Assembly (NCBI RefSeq): GCF_900091505.1
Contig: NZ_LT607409.1
Location: 2,294,001 to 2,358,000 of the forward strand
DNA from: Micromonospora chokoriensis
Lineage (GTDB): Bacteria > Actinomycetota > Actinomycetes > Mycobacteriales > Micromonosporaceae
Reading direction: 5' to 3'
DNA length: 64,000 nt
Below, piece after piece: positions 7,671 through 17,700 of the stretch; positions within the stretch are counted from its first letter, which is position 1, and each line of letters opens with the position of its first letter. Position numbers and translations under genes: made by a program. The notes beneath the pieces are model-generated. The model was given only the letters and a program-made list of their open reading frames with translations. It did no database searches and was not told the DNA's origin.

Positions 7671-8624
7671 ATGCGTGCTGCCTTCGCCTCCCGCTTCGAC
7701 GACGCCGACCCGCTCGCCGCCCTCACCGTCGGCGAGCGGCCCGAGCCGACGCCACCGGCCGACGACTGGGTGACCGTGCAGGTGCGGGCCACCTCGCTCA
7801 ACCACCACGACCTCTGGTCGCTGCGCGGGGTCGGGCTCACCGCCGCCCAACTGCCGATGATCCTCGGCTGCGACGCGGTCGGGGTGGACCCGGACGGCCG
7901 CCCGGTGGTCGTGTACCCGGTGGTCGTCACACCGGGTGACCCGCGTGGGGTCTCCATCCTCTCCGAGCACTTCCCCGGGACGTTCGCCGAGCGGGTGGCC
8001 GTACCCCGGTCGAACCTGATCCCGCTGCCCGACGGCATGGCGGCGACCGACGCGGCGTGCCTGCCCACGGCCTGGCTGACCGCGTGGCGGATGCTGACCA
8101 CCAAGGGCCGCGTCGCGGACGCCGACAGCGTGCTGGTCCAGGGCGCGGGCGGTGGCGTGGCCACCGCGGCCGTCGCGCTGGCCGTCGCAATGGGCAAGCG
8201 GGTGTACGCGACCAGCCGCGACGCCGCCAAACGCGACCGGATCTCGGCCCTCGGCGCCACCGCCGTGGAGCCCGGCGCCCGGCTGCCGGAACGGGTCGAC
8301 GTGGTGATCGAGACGGTCGGCGCGGCCACCTTCGACCACTCGCTGAAGTCGGCAGCGCCGATGGCCCGGATCGTGGTCTCCGGGGCGACCGCCGGGCACG
8401 AGCCGTCGGTCAACCTGCGCCGGGTCTTCGCGATGCAGTTGGAGATCCTGGGCACCTCGATGGGCACGCCCGGCGAGCTGTACGAGCTGCTGGAGTTCTG
8501 CTCCGAGAACGAGGTGCGTCCGGTGGTGGACAGCGTCATCCCGTTCAGCCGGGTCGAGGACGCCTTCGCCCGACTGCACTCCGGCGACGCCTTCGGCAAG
8601 GTCGTCATCGACCACGAGGCCTGA
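7671..8624 (+). CDS. Zinc-type alcohol dehydrogenase/quinone oxidoreductase family protein
   Basis: The 317-residue medium-chain dehydrogenase/reductase has the GroES-like N-terminal domain (LNHHDLWSLRGVG, ILGCDAVGVD). The cofactor loop is VQGAGGGVATAAVALA near residue 157. The structural-zinc cysteine cluster is absent, which favours the quinone-oxidoreductase-like branch using NADPH. The substrate is unknown. An in-frame GTG lies nine bases upstream of the ATG used. A long inverted-repeat element follows 57 bases after the stop. Confidence 0.85.
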   Translation: MRAAFASRFDDADPLAALTVGERPEPTPPADDWVTVQVRATSLNHHDLWSLRGVGLTAAQLPMILGCDAVGVDPDGRPVVVYPVVVTPGDPRGVSILSEHFPGTFAERVAVPRSNLIPLPDGMAATDAACLPTAWLTAWRMLTTKGRVADADSVLVQGAGGGVATAAVALAVAMGKRVYATSRDAAKRDRISALGATAVEPGARLPERVDVVIETVGAATFDHSLKSAAPMARIVVSGATAGHEPSVNLRRVFAMQLEILGTSMGTPGELYELLEFCSENEVRPVVDSVIPFSRVEDAFARLHSGDAFGKVVIDHEA

Positions 8625-8681
8625 CACCTCGGCTCTCGCCTGCGCGTGACGCGGCTCGGCGCCCGGTGCGCCTACCCGCCT

Positions 8682-8761
8682 CCAAGATCGCGCAACATCA
8701 TGGAAGTAGGGGTCTCGCGCGACGTCGAGGCCCCTACTTCCCGGATACAGCGCGATCTTGG
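8682..8761. repeat. Nested inverted-repeat element, copy A
   Basis: Outer arms CCAAGATCGCGC / GCGCGATCTTGG are 12 bp and perfect. Internal loops of exactly eight bases lie on each side. Inner arms GGAAGTAGGGG / CCCCTACTTCC are 11 bp and perfect, with an 18-base apical loop. It lies in a convergent intergenic region. See the finding on the element family. Confidence 0.9.
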
Positions 8762-8813
8762 GCGCGGCCAGGTCGTTGCGCTGACCTTGCGCGCGGGGCG
8801 CCGGGCGTCGAGG

Positions 8814-9782
8814 TCAGAGGTGGTCGTCGAAGGTGGCCAGGTCGCCGCGCGTGGCGTCGGTGGAGATGCGCTTCTTGGCCTCCGGGTCTCCGTAGAGCGA
8901 CCAGCGGAGGAACTCGACGGACGTGTCCGAGACCAGCCGCAGTGTCGCGCTGTCGCCGAGCAGGGCCCGCCCGTGGTCGCCCTTGGGCAGGCTGAGCATG
9001 GCCTTCGGCCAGGGCACCTTGTCGTAGGCGGCCTTGCCCGCCGCGTACTCGACCACCTCGTCCAACTCGCCGTGCACGAACAGTTGCGGCGCTGCCGCAC
9101 CGGCGAACGCCGTACCCACCCCCAGCGCCGTGCCGGCGAACACCACACCCGCGTCCAGCCGATCGTCCCGACCGGTGGTGAAGAGACCGATGGTGGTCAC
9201 CCCTCCCGCCGAGTGCCCGGCCGCGGCCACCCGCTCGCCGTCCAACCGGCCGCGCAGCGCGTCGCCGGCAGCGCTGTCCAGCGCCAACACCTGGTCGAGT
9301 GCGTACGACACGTCGGCCGGCTGGTTGAGCACGTCCAGGACGTTGTTGTCGGCACCCTTGGAGGTGTGCGGGAACGTCGGCGCGGCCACCACGAAACCGG
9401 CCGCCGCCCACCGGGTCAGCAGCTTCGCGTAGTCGTCGGGCCGCCCACCCAGCCCGTGACTGAACATCACCACCGGGAACCGGCCCTCCGCCACGGTCGC
9501 GGACCGCTTGGCCGCGCCGCCGGACTGCCCGGCCGCCGGGTACCACAGCGTCGTCGGCAGCGCCCGGCCGTCCCGGTTGAGCTTCAGTTGGCGTACGCCG
9601 ACCGCGAAGGTGTTCTTCGGGGCGGACCCGGCGGCCACCTGCGGCGTCGGCGTGGCGACGGTTGTCGGCTCGGGCGGCGGGGTCTGCCCGCCGGTGGTCG
9701 GGCGGGTGTCCGCCGAGCAGCCGATCAGGCCGGCGATGAGCACGGTGCTGGCCATCAGTGCGGGAGTCACGCGACGGGGCAT
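8814..9782 (-). CDS. Secreted alpha/beta-hydrolase lipoprotein
   Basis: The 322-residue protein has a lipoprotein signal (VLIAGLIGC, lipobox cysteine about residue 22), so it is probably anchored on the outer face of the membrane. The mature part is a chlorophyllase/PAF-acetylhydrolase/dienelactone-hydrolase-type fold. It has MFSHGLGGRPDDY (oxyanion region), the nucleophile elbow GHSAGG, LFVHGELDEVV (acid region) and a late GDHGRA histidine. The ATG before PRRVTPAL gives the shortest good signal peptide. The gene at 9976-10869 is a paralogue in the same direction, so the pair arose by duplication. The substrate is unknown; an ester is likely. Confidence 0.86.
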   Translation of the reverse strand: MPRRVTPALMASTVLIAGLIGCSADTRPTTGGQTPPPEPTTVATPTPQVAAGSAPKNTFAVGVRQLKLNRDGRALPTTLWYPAAGQSGGAAKRSATVAEGRFPVVMFSHGLGGRPDDYAKLLTRWAAAGFVVAAPTFPHTSKGADNNVLDVLNQPADVSYALDQVLALDSAAGDALRGRLDGERVAAAGHSAGGVTTIGLFTTGRDDRLDAGVVFAGTALGVGTAFAGAAAPQLFVHGELDEVVEYAAGKAAYDKVPWPKAMLSLPKGDHGRALLGDSATLRLVSDTSVEFLRWSLYGDPEAKKRISTDATRGDLATFDDHL

Positions 9783-9975
9783 GACCTCAATTGTGCCCTG
9801 TCCGGCGGTGCCGCCCGGACGGCTCGGGCGGGAGTGTGCCCTCCGCAGCGCCACCGACGCGTCACCAGCCTGAGCGCCGGTTACACGATCTGAGCTGCCA
9901 CCGAGATCGTCGGCACGCTGAGCGCGCCGATCCGACCGGGTGCGGGGGCGGTCCGCCCACCGAGCTCCGGCGGCC

Positions 9976-10869
9976 TCATGGGGCCGGCCGGGACTCGTAG
10001 CGGGTCAGGGGGGAGCGGGCGCCGGCGGGCAGCCGCGCACCGGCGGCCCGGTCGCCGTAGAGGGTCCACCGGAGGAAGTCGGTGGTGGTGGCGACGACAG
10101 TGGCGAACCCTGGGTGGCCCGGCGTCAGGTACGCCCCGTGGTCCTGCCCCAGCAGGCTGAGGAACGCGGCCGGCCCTCGGGTGCGCCGGTACGCGGCCCG
10201 GCCGACAGCCAGTGGCACCACCGCGTCGGCGGTGCCGTGCACGAAGAGCACCGGCGCGGCCAGCCCCGCGAAGCTGCCGGGCAGCCCACCGCCGGCGATG
10301 ACGATCCCGGCGCGCAACCGGGCCGGGTGCCCCTCGCTGAACATCCCGGAGGTGGTGAAGCCACCCGCCGAGTGCCCGGCGGCGGCGACCGCCGTCAGGT
10401 CCAGGTGCCCGGCGAGCGGGTCGTCGCGACGCCGGTCGAGACGGCCCAGGTGCCGGACCAACCGCCAGGCGTCGGCGGGCTGGTTGCGGACGTCGGCCCT
10501 GCTGAACTGGGCGGAACCCTGCCGGGTGTGCGGGTACGCGGGCGCGGCGACCACGAACCCGGCCGCCGCCCAGCGGGTGGTCAGCGCGGCGTGCAGATCG
10601 GGTCGGCTGTGCAGCCCGTGGCTGTAGATCACCACCGGGAACCGTCCGGCCGCCACCCCGTCGGTCGACGCCGGGTACCAGATCGTCACCGGCAGTGGGC
10701 GCGCCGAGCGCGGATCGAGGGTGAGCGTACGCACGCCGACGGCGTACGACCCCTCGGGCGCTCGACGTGCTGACGCTGGCGCGTCGCCCTGGTCGGCCTC
10801 GGGTGTCGCCGACGCGCAACCCGCCACCAACGCCGTCATCAGCACGGCGATCAGCCGCCCCGCCCCCAT
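9976..10869 (-). CDS. Secreted alpha/beta-hydrolase lipoprotein, paralogue of the preceding gene
   Basis: The 297-residue protein has the lipobox MTALVAGC near residue 15. It shares the order of motifs with its neighbour: SYAVGVRTLTLDP, VVIYSHGLHSRPD, GHSAGGFTTSG, LFVHGTADAVV and GQDHGAYL. The Ser-Asp-His triad of an alpha/beta hydrolase is therefore complete. The 193 bases between the two genes contain no other gene. Whether the pair is one transcript is unclear. The start is the ATG just before the signal peptide. The divergent neighbour is a tiny membrane protein. Function is likely extracellular ester hydrolysis; the specific substrate is not predictable. Confidence 0.86.
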   Translation of the reverse strand: MGAGRLIAVLMTALVAGCASATPEADQGDAPASARRAPEGSYAVGVRTLTLDPRSARPLPVTIWYPASTDGVAAGRFPVVIYSHGLHSRPDLHAALTTRWAAAGFVVAAPAYPHTRQGSAQFSRADVRNQPADAWRLVRHLGRLDRRRDDPLAGHLDLTAVAAAGHSAGGFTTSGMFSEGHPARLRAGIVIAGGGLPGSFAGLAAPVLFVHGTADAVVPLAVGRAAYRRTRGPAAFLSLLGQDHGAYLTPGHPGFATVVATTTDFLRWTLYGDRAAGARLPAGARSPLTRYESRPAP

Positions 10870-11025
10870 CGCTTCACGGTAGGTGCCCGGGTGGGCGTAG
10901 CCACCCCACCGTCCGGCCCGGCTGTACCCGCCACCCGGTCGGGTCACGTCGACCGGCCGGGTCCGGCTTGGGACGACGCGCACCGGGGACGGTGCGGCGT
11001 GACCAGCTTCGCTAGGGTCACCGGC

Positions 11026-11196
11026 ATGGCTGAGAACTACACCGACCCCAGCGGCAACACCGAGGCGTTCCGTGCCTTCTCCCAGACGCCGGAGGCCGCA
11101 GCGCCGACGGACGCCCCGTCCCGGCTTCCCCTGATCGTCGGTGCGGTGGTCGTCGTGCTGGTGGTGGCCGTCGTCGCCTGGTTCGCGCTGAGCTGA
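11026..11196 (+). CDS. Small single-pass membrane protein
   Basis: The 56-residue protein has a hydrophilic N-terminus and one C-terminal helix (IVGAVVVVLVVAVVAWFAL, about residues 37-55). It is possibly tail-anchored. The ATG is used because coding quality and the preceding promoter-like spacing fit. It is divergent from a lipoprotein hydrolase and ends 20 bases before the converging ackA stop. The function is unknown. Confidence 0.65.
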   Translation: MAENYTDPSGNTEAFRAFSQTPEAAAPTDAPSRLPLIVGAVVVVLVVAVVAWFALS

Positions 11197-11216
11197 CCGA
11201 AACACAACTGACCTGG

Positions 11217-12332
11217 TCAGTTGCCCTCCACCACGCCCCGGGTCTGCCGGGCGATCTCCCGCTCCTCGTCGGTGCGGATGACGCAGACGCTCACCTCGGC
11301 CCCGGCCGGTGAGATCACCCGGTCGCCCTCGCCGTCGTTGCGGGTGTCGTCGACGCTGATGCCGAGCCGTTCCAGACCGGCCAGCGCGGCGGCCCGCACC
11401 GGCGCGGCGTGCTCGCCCACTCCGGCGGTGAAGGCGATCGCGTCGACGCGACCGAGCAGGGCGTAGTACGCGCCGACGTAGCCGGTGATGCGCCGGCAGT
11501 ACACGTCGAAGGCCAACGTCGCCGCCGGGTCACCGGCCGCCCGGCGTTGGAGCACTTCGCGCATGTCGTTGACGCCGGTCAGCCCGAGCAGGCCGCTGCG
11601 GTGGTTGAGCAGGTCGTCGATGTCGTCGACCGACAACCCACCCTCCCGGCGCAGGTGGAAGATCACGGTCGGGTCCAGGTCGCCGCTGCGGGTGCCCATC
11701 ACCAGCCCTTCGAGGGGTGACATGCCCATCGAGGTGGCGACGCTGCGACCGTTCGCCACCGCGCAGGCGCTGGCCCCGTTGCCCAGGTGCAGGGTGATGG
11801 TGTTCAGCTGCTCGTACGGGCGGCCGAGCAGTTCGGCGGTGCGGCGGGACACGTACGCATGCGAGGTGCCGTGGAAGCCGTAGCGGCGGATGTCGTACCG
11901 CTCGGCGACGTCCCGGTCGATCGCGTACGTCGCGACGGCCTCCGGCAGGGTGTGGTGGAACGCGGTGTCGAAGACGGCGACCTGCGGGACGTCCGGCAGC
12001 GCCGCCCGGGCCACCTCGATGCCCGCCAGGTTCGCCGGGTTGTGCAGCGGGGCGAGCGGCACCAGGTCCCTGATCGCGGCCAGGACCGCGTCGTCGACCA
12101 GCACCGGGGCGCTGAACATCCGGCCGCCGTGCACCACCCGGTGCCCCACCGCGGCCAGCCCGCCGAGGTCGAGGCCGTCGAGGATCTGCCGGACGGCGGT
12201 GGCGTGGTCCGCCGGGCCGCCACCGGGTTCACCGACCCGCTCGACGGTGCCGTGGTCGAGGGTCCGGTCACCGTCGTAGCGTCGCCACTTGACCGACGAC
12301 GACCCGCAGTTGAGCACCAGCACCTGACTCAC
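11217..12332 (-). CDS. ackA: Acetate kinase
   Basis: The 371-residue protein interconverts acetate + ATP with acetyl phosphate + ADP. Family motifs are present: VLNCGSSSVKW at the N-terminus, GHRVVHGG, FDTAFHHTLP, GFHGTSHAYV, LHLGNGASACAV and FTAGVGEH. These cover the ASKHA-fold phosphate and adenosine sites. Its ATG overlaps the pta stop by four bases (ATGA), so the two enzymes of the acetate/acetyl-CoA pathway are made together, with pta first. No obvious hairpin is seen in the 20 bases after its stop. Confidence 0.97.
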   Translation of the reverse strand: MSQVLVLNCGSSSVKWRRYDGDRTLDHGTVERVGEPGGGPADHATAVRQILDGLDLGGLAAVGHRVVHGGRMFSAPVLVDDAVLAAIRDLVPLAPLHNPANLAGIEVARAALPDVPQVAVFDTAFHHTLPEAVATYAIDRDVAERYDIRRYGFHGTSHAYVSRRTAELLGRPYEQLNTITLHLGNGASACAVANGRSVATSMGMSPLEGLVMGTRSGDLDPTVIFHLRREGGLSVDDIDDLLNHRSGLLGLTGVNDMREVLQRRAAGDPAATLAFDVYCRRITGYVGAYYALLGRVDAIAFTAGVGEHAAPVRAAALAGLERLGISVDDTRNDGEGDRVISPAGAEVSVCVIRTDEEREIARQTRGVVEGN

Positions 12333-14398
12333 GACGCCTCCTCGGTGGCCGCCTGGATGGCCGTGATCGCCACCGTGTTGACGATGTCCGGCACTCCCGC
12401 GCCCCGGGACAGGTCGTTGACGGGCCGCCGCAGGCCCTGCATCACCGGGCCCACGGCGACCGCCCCGGCGGAGCGCTGCACGGCCTTGTAGGTGTTGTTG
12501 CCGGTGTTCAGGTCCGGGAAGATGAAGACCGTCGCGTGACCGGCGACCGGGCTGCCCGGCAGCTTCGTGGCCGCCACCGCCGGGTCGATCGCCGCGTCGT
12601 ACTGGATCGGTCCCTCGACCAGCAGGTCGGGTCGACGTTCCCGGACCAGGGCGGTCGCGGCGGCGACCTTCTCCACGTCCTCGCCGGCGCCGGAGCTGCC
12701 GGTGGAGTACGACAGCATGGCCACCCGGGGTTCGATGCCGAACCGGGCGGCGGTGTCGGCCGACGAGATCGCGATGTCGGCGAGCTGCGCGGCGTCCGGG
12801 TCGCGGTTGACGGCACAGTCGCCGTAGACCAGCACCCGGTCCGCGAGCAGCATGAAGAAGACGCTGGAGGCCACCGAGACCTCCGGCACGGTGCGGATGA
12901 TCTCGAACGCCGGTCGGATGGTGGCGGCGGTGGTGTGGGTGGCGCCGGAGACCATTCCGTCGGCGCGTCCGGTCGCCACCATCAGCGTGCCGAAGTAGTT
13001 GGGTTGCGCCACGATGTCGTGCGCCAACTCGGCGGTCACGCCCCGGTGGGCGCGCAGCCGCGCGTACTCGACGGCGAAGTCGTCCCGCCAGCCGCTGGTG
13101 ACGGGGTCGACCACGTTCGCGTCGCCGAGGTCGACGCCCAGCTCACGGGTCCGGCGGGCGATGTCGTCCGGCCGGCCCAGCAGGGTCAGCTCGGCCACTC
13201 CACGCCGCAGCAGGATCTCCGCGGCCCGCAGGATCCGGTCCTCGGCGCCCTCCGGCAGCACCAGGTGCCGACGGTGCGAACGGGCCCGGTCGATCAGCTC
13301 GTTCTCGAACATCAGCGGGGTGACCCGCGCCGAGCGGCTGACCCGCAGGCGGCGGGCCAGGTCGTCGGTGTCCACGCAGCGCTCGAACGCGCCCAGCGCC
13401 GCCTCCACCTTGCGGGGGTTGGCCGCGCTGGGCCGACCCTCGATCCGGCTGGACGCGGCCACCGTGTCGTAGCTGTCGCTGCCCACGGAGAGCACCGCCA
13501 GCCCGGTGTTCAGGCCCTCCACCAGCCGCATGACCCGGGGGTCGGGCTGCTCGCCGAGGGTGAGCACCAGCCCGGCAACCGACACCTGCCCGGCCACGTG
13601 CGCGGCGCTCGCGGCGACGAGCAGGTCGGCCCGGTCCCCGGGGGTGATCACCAGGGCGCCGTCGGTGAGGTGGTCCAGCAGGGTCGGCACGTGCGCGGCG
13701 CCGACCACGAAGTCCAGCACGTCCCGGCTGAGCGCGGCGTCGTCCCCGGCGAGCAGCTTGGCGCCGAGCGCTGCCGCCACCTCGGCCACCGTCGGCGCCG
13801 ACACGCTCGGCACCTCCGGGATGGCGTACGCGGGCACCGGCAGGTCCGGCAGCGTCATCGGCTCGGTCACCCGGTTGGCGATGACCGCGAGCACCGTCGC
13901 GCCGAGGTCGGCCAGATCGTGGTACGCCCCGCGTACCGCCGCCGCGACCGCGGCCGGCTCCTGGCCGAAGCCGTCCACCACCGGCACCACGACACTGCCG
14001 AACTCGATGGCCAGCCGGGCGTTGAAGGCCAGCTCCCGAGGGTGGGCCGGGTCGCCCGGGTCGTCGAAGTCGCTGCCCACCACGACGACCGCCGGGCACT
14101 GCCGCTCGACCGCCCGGTACCGCTCGACGACCGCGGAGATCAGTTCCTCCCGTCGGCCGTCGGCGACCAGCGTCGCCGCCTCGGCGTACGTGGCCCCGGC
14201 CAGGTCGGCGAGGGGCACCTCGACCCGGTACCGCTCGCTGAGCAGGGCGAGAATCGGGTCCGCGCCGCTGGAGGCCACCAGCGGCCGAAAGACGCCGATC
14301 CGCCCCACCTGCCGCGACAACAGTTCGGCCAACCCGAGCGCGACAGTCGACTTGCCCCCACCAGAACCCACGCTGGTCAGATAAACGCTCCGAGCCAC
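12329..14398 (-). CDS. pta: Phosphate acetyltransferase, long three-domain form
   Basis: The 689-residue protein makes acetyl phosphate from acetyl-CoA and works with AckA. Domain order is as follows. First comes a P-loop, dethiobiotin-synthetase-like domain (SVGSGGGKSTVALGLAEL, residues 8-25). A DRTGG-type regulatory middle domain follows. The catalytic PTA domain is last, with LVLPEGAEDRILRAAEIL, ATHTTAATIRPAFEII and a C-terminal segment including LNTGNNTYKAVQRS. The GTG giving MARSVYLTS is chosen. The frame stays open for 18 more codons, but those lie inside the inverted-repeat element at 14416-14477, and other Pta proteins begin at this strand. Confidence 0.94.
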   Translation of the reverse strand: MARSVYLTSVGSGGGKSTVALGLAELLSRQVGRIGVFRPLVASSGADPILALLSERYRVEVPLADLAGATYAEAATLVADGRREELISAVVERYRAVERQCPAVVVVGSDFDDPGDPAHPRELAFNARLAIEFGSVVVPVVDGFGQEPAAVAAAVRGAYHDLADLGATVLAVIANRVTEPMTLPDLPVPAYAIPEVPSVSAPTVAEVAAALGAKLLAGDDAALSRDVLDFVVGAAHVPTLLDHLTDGALVITPGDRADLLVAASAAHVAGQVSVAGLVLTLGEQPDPRVMRLVEGLNTGLAVLSVGSDSYDTVAASSRIEGRPSAANPRKVEAALGAFERCVDTDDLARRLRVSRSARVTPLMFENELIDRARSHRRHLVLPEGAEDRILRAAEILLRRGVAELTLLGRPDDIARRTRELGVDLGDANVVDPVTSGWRDDFAVEYARLRAHRGVTAELAHDIVAQPNYFGTLMVATGRADGMVSGATHTTAATIRPAFEIIRTVPEVSVASSVFFMLLADRVLVYGDCAVNRDPDAAQLADIAISSADTAARFGIEPRVAMLSYSTGSSGAGEDVEKVAAATALVRERRPDLLVEGPIQYDAAIDPAVAATKLPGSPVAGHATVFIFPDLNTGNNTYKAVQRSAGAVAVGPVMQGLRRPVNDLSRGAGVPDIVNTVAITAIQAATEEAS

Positions 14399-14415
14399 AG
14401 CCCCCACCCCGCCCT

Positions 14416-14477
14416 CGGTGATCAAGACGTTCGCGTCAGTTCCGGCCCCCATGGTGACCGAAAGCTCTTGATCACCG
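14416..14477. repeat. Nested inverted-repeat element, copy D
   Basis: Perfect 12-bp outer arms CGGTGATCAAGA / TCTTGATCACCG enclose imperfect inner arms (CGTTCGCGTCA opposite TGACCGAAAGC). It lies between the DUF6104 gene and pta. It creates a false upstream start for pta. Confidence 0.75.
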
Positions 14478-14491
14478 GGGGTGGAACGGAA

Positions 14492-14677
14492 TCATGCGTC
14501 GTCGTCGTCGGGGTCGTCCAGGCGGGCCAGGTACGTGGCCAGCCGCTCGATGGGGGTTTCGAAGTCGGGGTTGAGGTCGACGAAGTCGCGCAGGCGTTCG
14601 CCCAGCCACTCCAGGGTCACCTGCTCGTCGCCCCGACGCTCGACCAGTTCCTCGATGCCACGGTCGGTGAAGTACAT
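14492..14677 (-). CDS. Small conserved acidic protein, DUF6104-like
   Basis: The 61-residue protein starts MYFTDRGIEELVERRG. The middle is LGERLRDFVDLNPDFE, and the tail is very acidic (DDPDDDDA). I recognise this as the actinobacterial DUF6104-type small protein, which is usually found near kgd. No catalytic motif is visible and the function is unknown. It has its own ATG. It is separated from the upstream kgd gene by a strong terminator, so it is probably expressed from its own promoter in the 50 bases after that hairpin or by read-through. Confidence 0.82.
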   Translation of the reverse strand: MYFTDRGIEELVERRGDEQVTLEWLGERLRDFVDLNPDFETPIERLATYLARLDDPDDDDA

Positions 14678-14726
14678 CGCGTGCGTCCTCGTGTTCGGCC
14701 CGGCGGGTTTCCGGGCGGGTGGACCG

Positions 14727-14774
14727 ACGCGAGCCGGGGCAGGACCGTGGAAACGGCCCTGCCCCGGCTCGCGT
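14727..14774. terminator. Strong terminator after kgd
   Basis: A 17-bp perfect stem (ACGCGAGCCGGGGCAGG with its complement) encloses a second short stem CCGT-GGAA-ACGG. It starts 12 bases after the kgd stop on the minus strand. Confidence 0.85.
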
Positions 14775-14786
14775 GGTGCGGTCAGG

Positions 14787-17700
14787 TCACGGGCGGGGGA
14801 GAGCCGCCTCGATCAGCGCGGTCTGCTCGACCTCGTGGGTCTTGGCCGAGCCGACCGCCGGGGCGGCCGCGGCCGGGCGGGAGATCCGCCGCAGGCGCAC
14901 GTCGGTCAGGTGCTCCAGCAGGTTGAGCGCGACGAACGACCAGGCGCCCTGGTTGGCCGGCTCCTCCTGCACCCAGGCGAAGTCCTCCGCGTTCGGGTAC
15001 TGCGCCAGGGCGGCCCGGATCTCCTCCACCGGCAGCGGGTACAGCTGCTCGAGCCGGAGGATCGCCGTGTCGGTGACGCCGCGCTCCTGCCGGGCCTGGA
15101 ACAGGTCGTAGTAGACCTTGCCCGAGCAGAGCAGCACCCGCTTCACCGCCTCCGGCGCCGGAGCGGCGGTGTCGCGCAGCACCGGCTGGAAGGTGCCGGT
15201 GGTGAAGTCCTCCACCGAGGAGACGCAGAGCTTGTGCCGCAGCAGCGACTTCGGGGTGAACACCACCAGCGGCTTGCGCTTGGGCGACAGGGCCTGGCGG
15301 CGCAGCAGGTGGAAGTAGTTCGCCGGGGTCGTCGGGATGGCCACCCGCATGTTGTCCTCGGCGCACATCTGCAGGAACCGCTCCGGCCGCCCGGAGGTGT
15401 GGTCCGGGCCCTGGCCCTCGTGGCCGTGCGGCAGCAGCAGGGTGACAGCGGAGCGCTGGCCCCACTTCACCTCACCCGAGGAGATGAACTCGTCGATCAC
15501 CGACTGGGCGCCGTTGACGAAGTCGCCGAACTGGGCCTCCCAGGCGACCAGGGCGTTGATGTTCTCCACCGAGTAGCCGTACTCGAAGCCCATCGCCGCG
15601 TACTCGCTGAGCAGCGAGTCGTGCACGAAGAACCGGGAGCGCTCGCCGTCGGCGGTGAGCGACTTCAGTGGCAGGTAGTCGTCCCCGGTGCGGGAGTCGA
15701 CCACCGAGGCGTGCCGCTGGACGAACGTGCCGCGACGCGAGTCCTGACCGGCGAGCCGGACGGTGACCCCGTCGTGCAGCAGCGACCCGAACGCGATGAT
15801 CTCGCCGTAGCCCCAGTCGATGTTGCCCTCGACGGACATCTTGGCCCGCCGGTCGAGCAGCTGCTGGATCCGCTTGTGCGGGGTGAAGCCCTCGGGCAGG
15901 TTGACGTGCGCCTCGCCGATCGCCTTGATCACGGAGGCGTCGGTGGCGGTGTCGACCTGCGGCTCCGGCTCCTCCTCGCGGCGCGGCCGGTTGAGCTGGC
16001 GCGGTGCCGAGGCGGCGTCCCGGGTGGCCTTGAAGACCTTCTCCAGCTGCGCCTGGTAGTCGCGGAGCAGCTCTTCCGCGTCTTCCACGGTGATGTCGCC
16101 GCGACCGATCAGCTCCTCGGTGTAGAGCTTGCGGACCGACCGCTTCGAGTCAATGATCTTGTACATCTGTGGGTTGGACATCGACGGGTCGTCGCCCTCG
16201 TTGTGCCCGCGCCGGCGGTAGCAGACCATGTCGATCACGACGTCCTTGTTGAACGTCTGCCGGTATTCGAACGCCAGCCGGGCGACCCGGACCACGGCCT
16301 CGGGGTCGTCGCCGTTGACGTGGAAGATCGGCGCCTGGATCATCCGGGCCACGTCGGTGCTGTAGAGGCTGGACCGGCTGTACTCCGGGGCGGTGGTGAA
16401 GCCGACCTGGTTGTTGACCACCACGTGCACCGTGCCACCGGTGCGGTAACCGCGCAGCTGCGACAGGTTGAGGGTCTCGGCGACCACACCCTGCCCGGCG
16501 AACGCGGCGTCACCGTGCACCGCCAGCGGCAGCACCGTGTAGCCCTCCAGCTTGAGGTCGATCCGGTCCTGCTTGGCCCGGACGATGCCCTCCAGCACCG
16601 GGTCGACGGCCTCCAGGTGCGACGGGTTGGCCACCACCGACACCTTGACCGCGTGCTCGCCGTCCGGGGTGGTGAACTTGCCGTTCTGGCCCAGGTGGTA
16701 TTTCACGTCGCCGGAGCCCTGCGTCGAGCGCGGGTCCAGGTGACCCTCGAACTCCGAGAAGATCTTCTCGTACGGCTTGCCGACGATGTTGGCCAGCACG
16801 TTGAGTCGACCCCGGTGGGCCATGCCGATGACGACCTCGTCCAGGCCGCTCTCGGCGGAGGACTCCAGCACCTCCCCGAGCAGCGGGATCAGCGACTCGC
16901 CGCCCTCCAGCGAGAAGCGCTTCTGGCCCACGTACTTGGTCTGCAGGAAGGTCTCGAACGCCTCGGCGGCGTTGAGCCGGTTGAGCACGTGCTTCTGCTC
17001 GTCTGCCGACGGCTTCTCGTACTTGCGCTCGATACGCTCCTGGACCCAGCGCCGCTCCTCCGGGTCCTGGATGTGCATGTACTCGATGCCGACCCGGCGG
17101 CAGTACGAGTCGCGCAGCACCCCGAGGATCTCGCGCAGCTTCATCCGCTGGCGGCCGGCGAAGCCGTTGACCGGGAACTCCCGGTCCAGGTCCCACAGGG
17201 TCAGCCCGTGCTGGAGGACGTCCAGGTCGGGGTGCTTGCGGATCTTGAACTCGAGTGGGTCGGTGTCGGCCATCAGGTGACCGCGCACCCGGTACGCGTG
17301 GATCAGCTCGTGCACCCGGGCGGTCTTGTTGATCTGGCCCTCGGAGCTGACCGCCACGTCGCGCATCCAGCGCACCGGCTCGTACGGGATGCGCAGCGCG
17401 GTGAAGATCTGGTCGTAGAAGCCGTGCTCACCCAGGATCAGCTCGTGCATGACCTTGAGGAACTCGCCGGACTGCGCGCCCTGGATGATCCGGTGGTCGT
17501 ACGTGCTGGTCAGCGTGATGATCTTGCTGACCGCCAGCTCGGCCAGGGTGGCCTCGGACATGCCCTGGTAGGGGGCCGGGTACTCCATCGCGCCCACGCC
17601 GATGATCGCGCTCTGCCCCTGCATGAGCCGCGGCATCGAGTGCACGGTGCCGATGCCGCCCGGGTTGGTCAGCGAGATCGTGGTGCCGGAGTAGTCCTCC

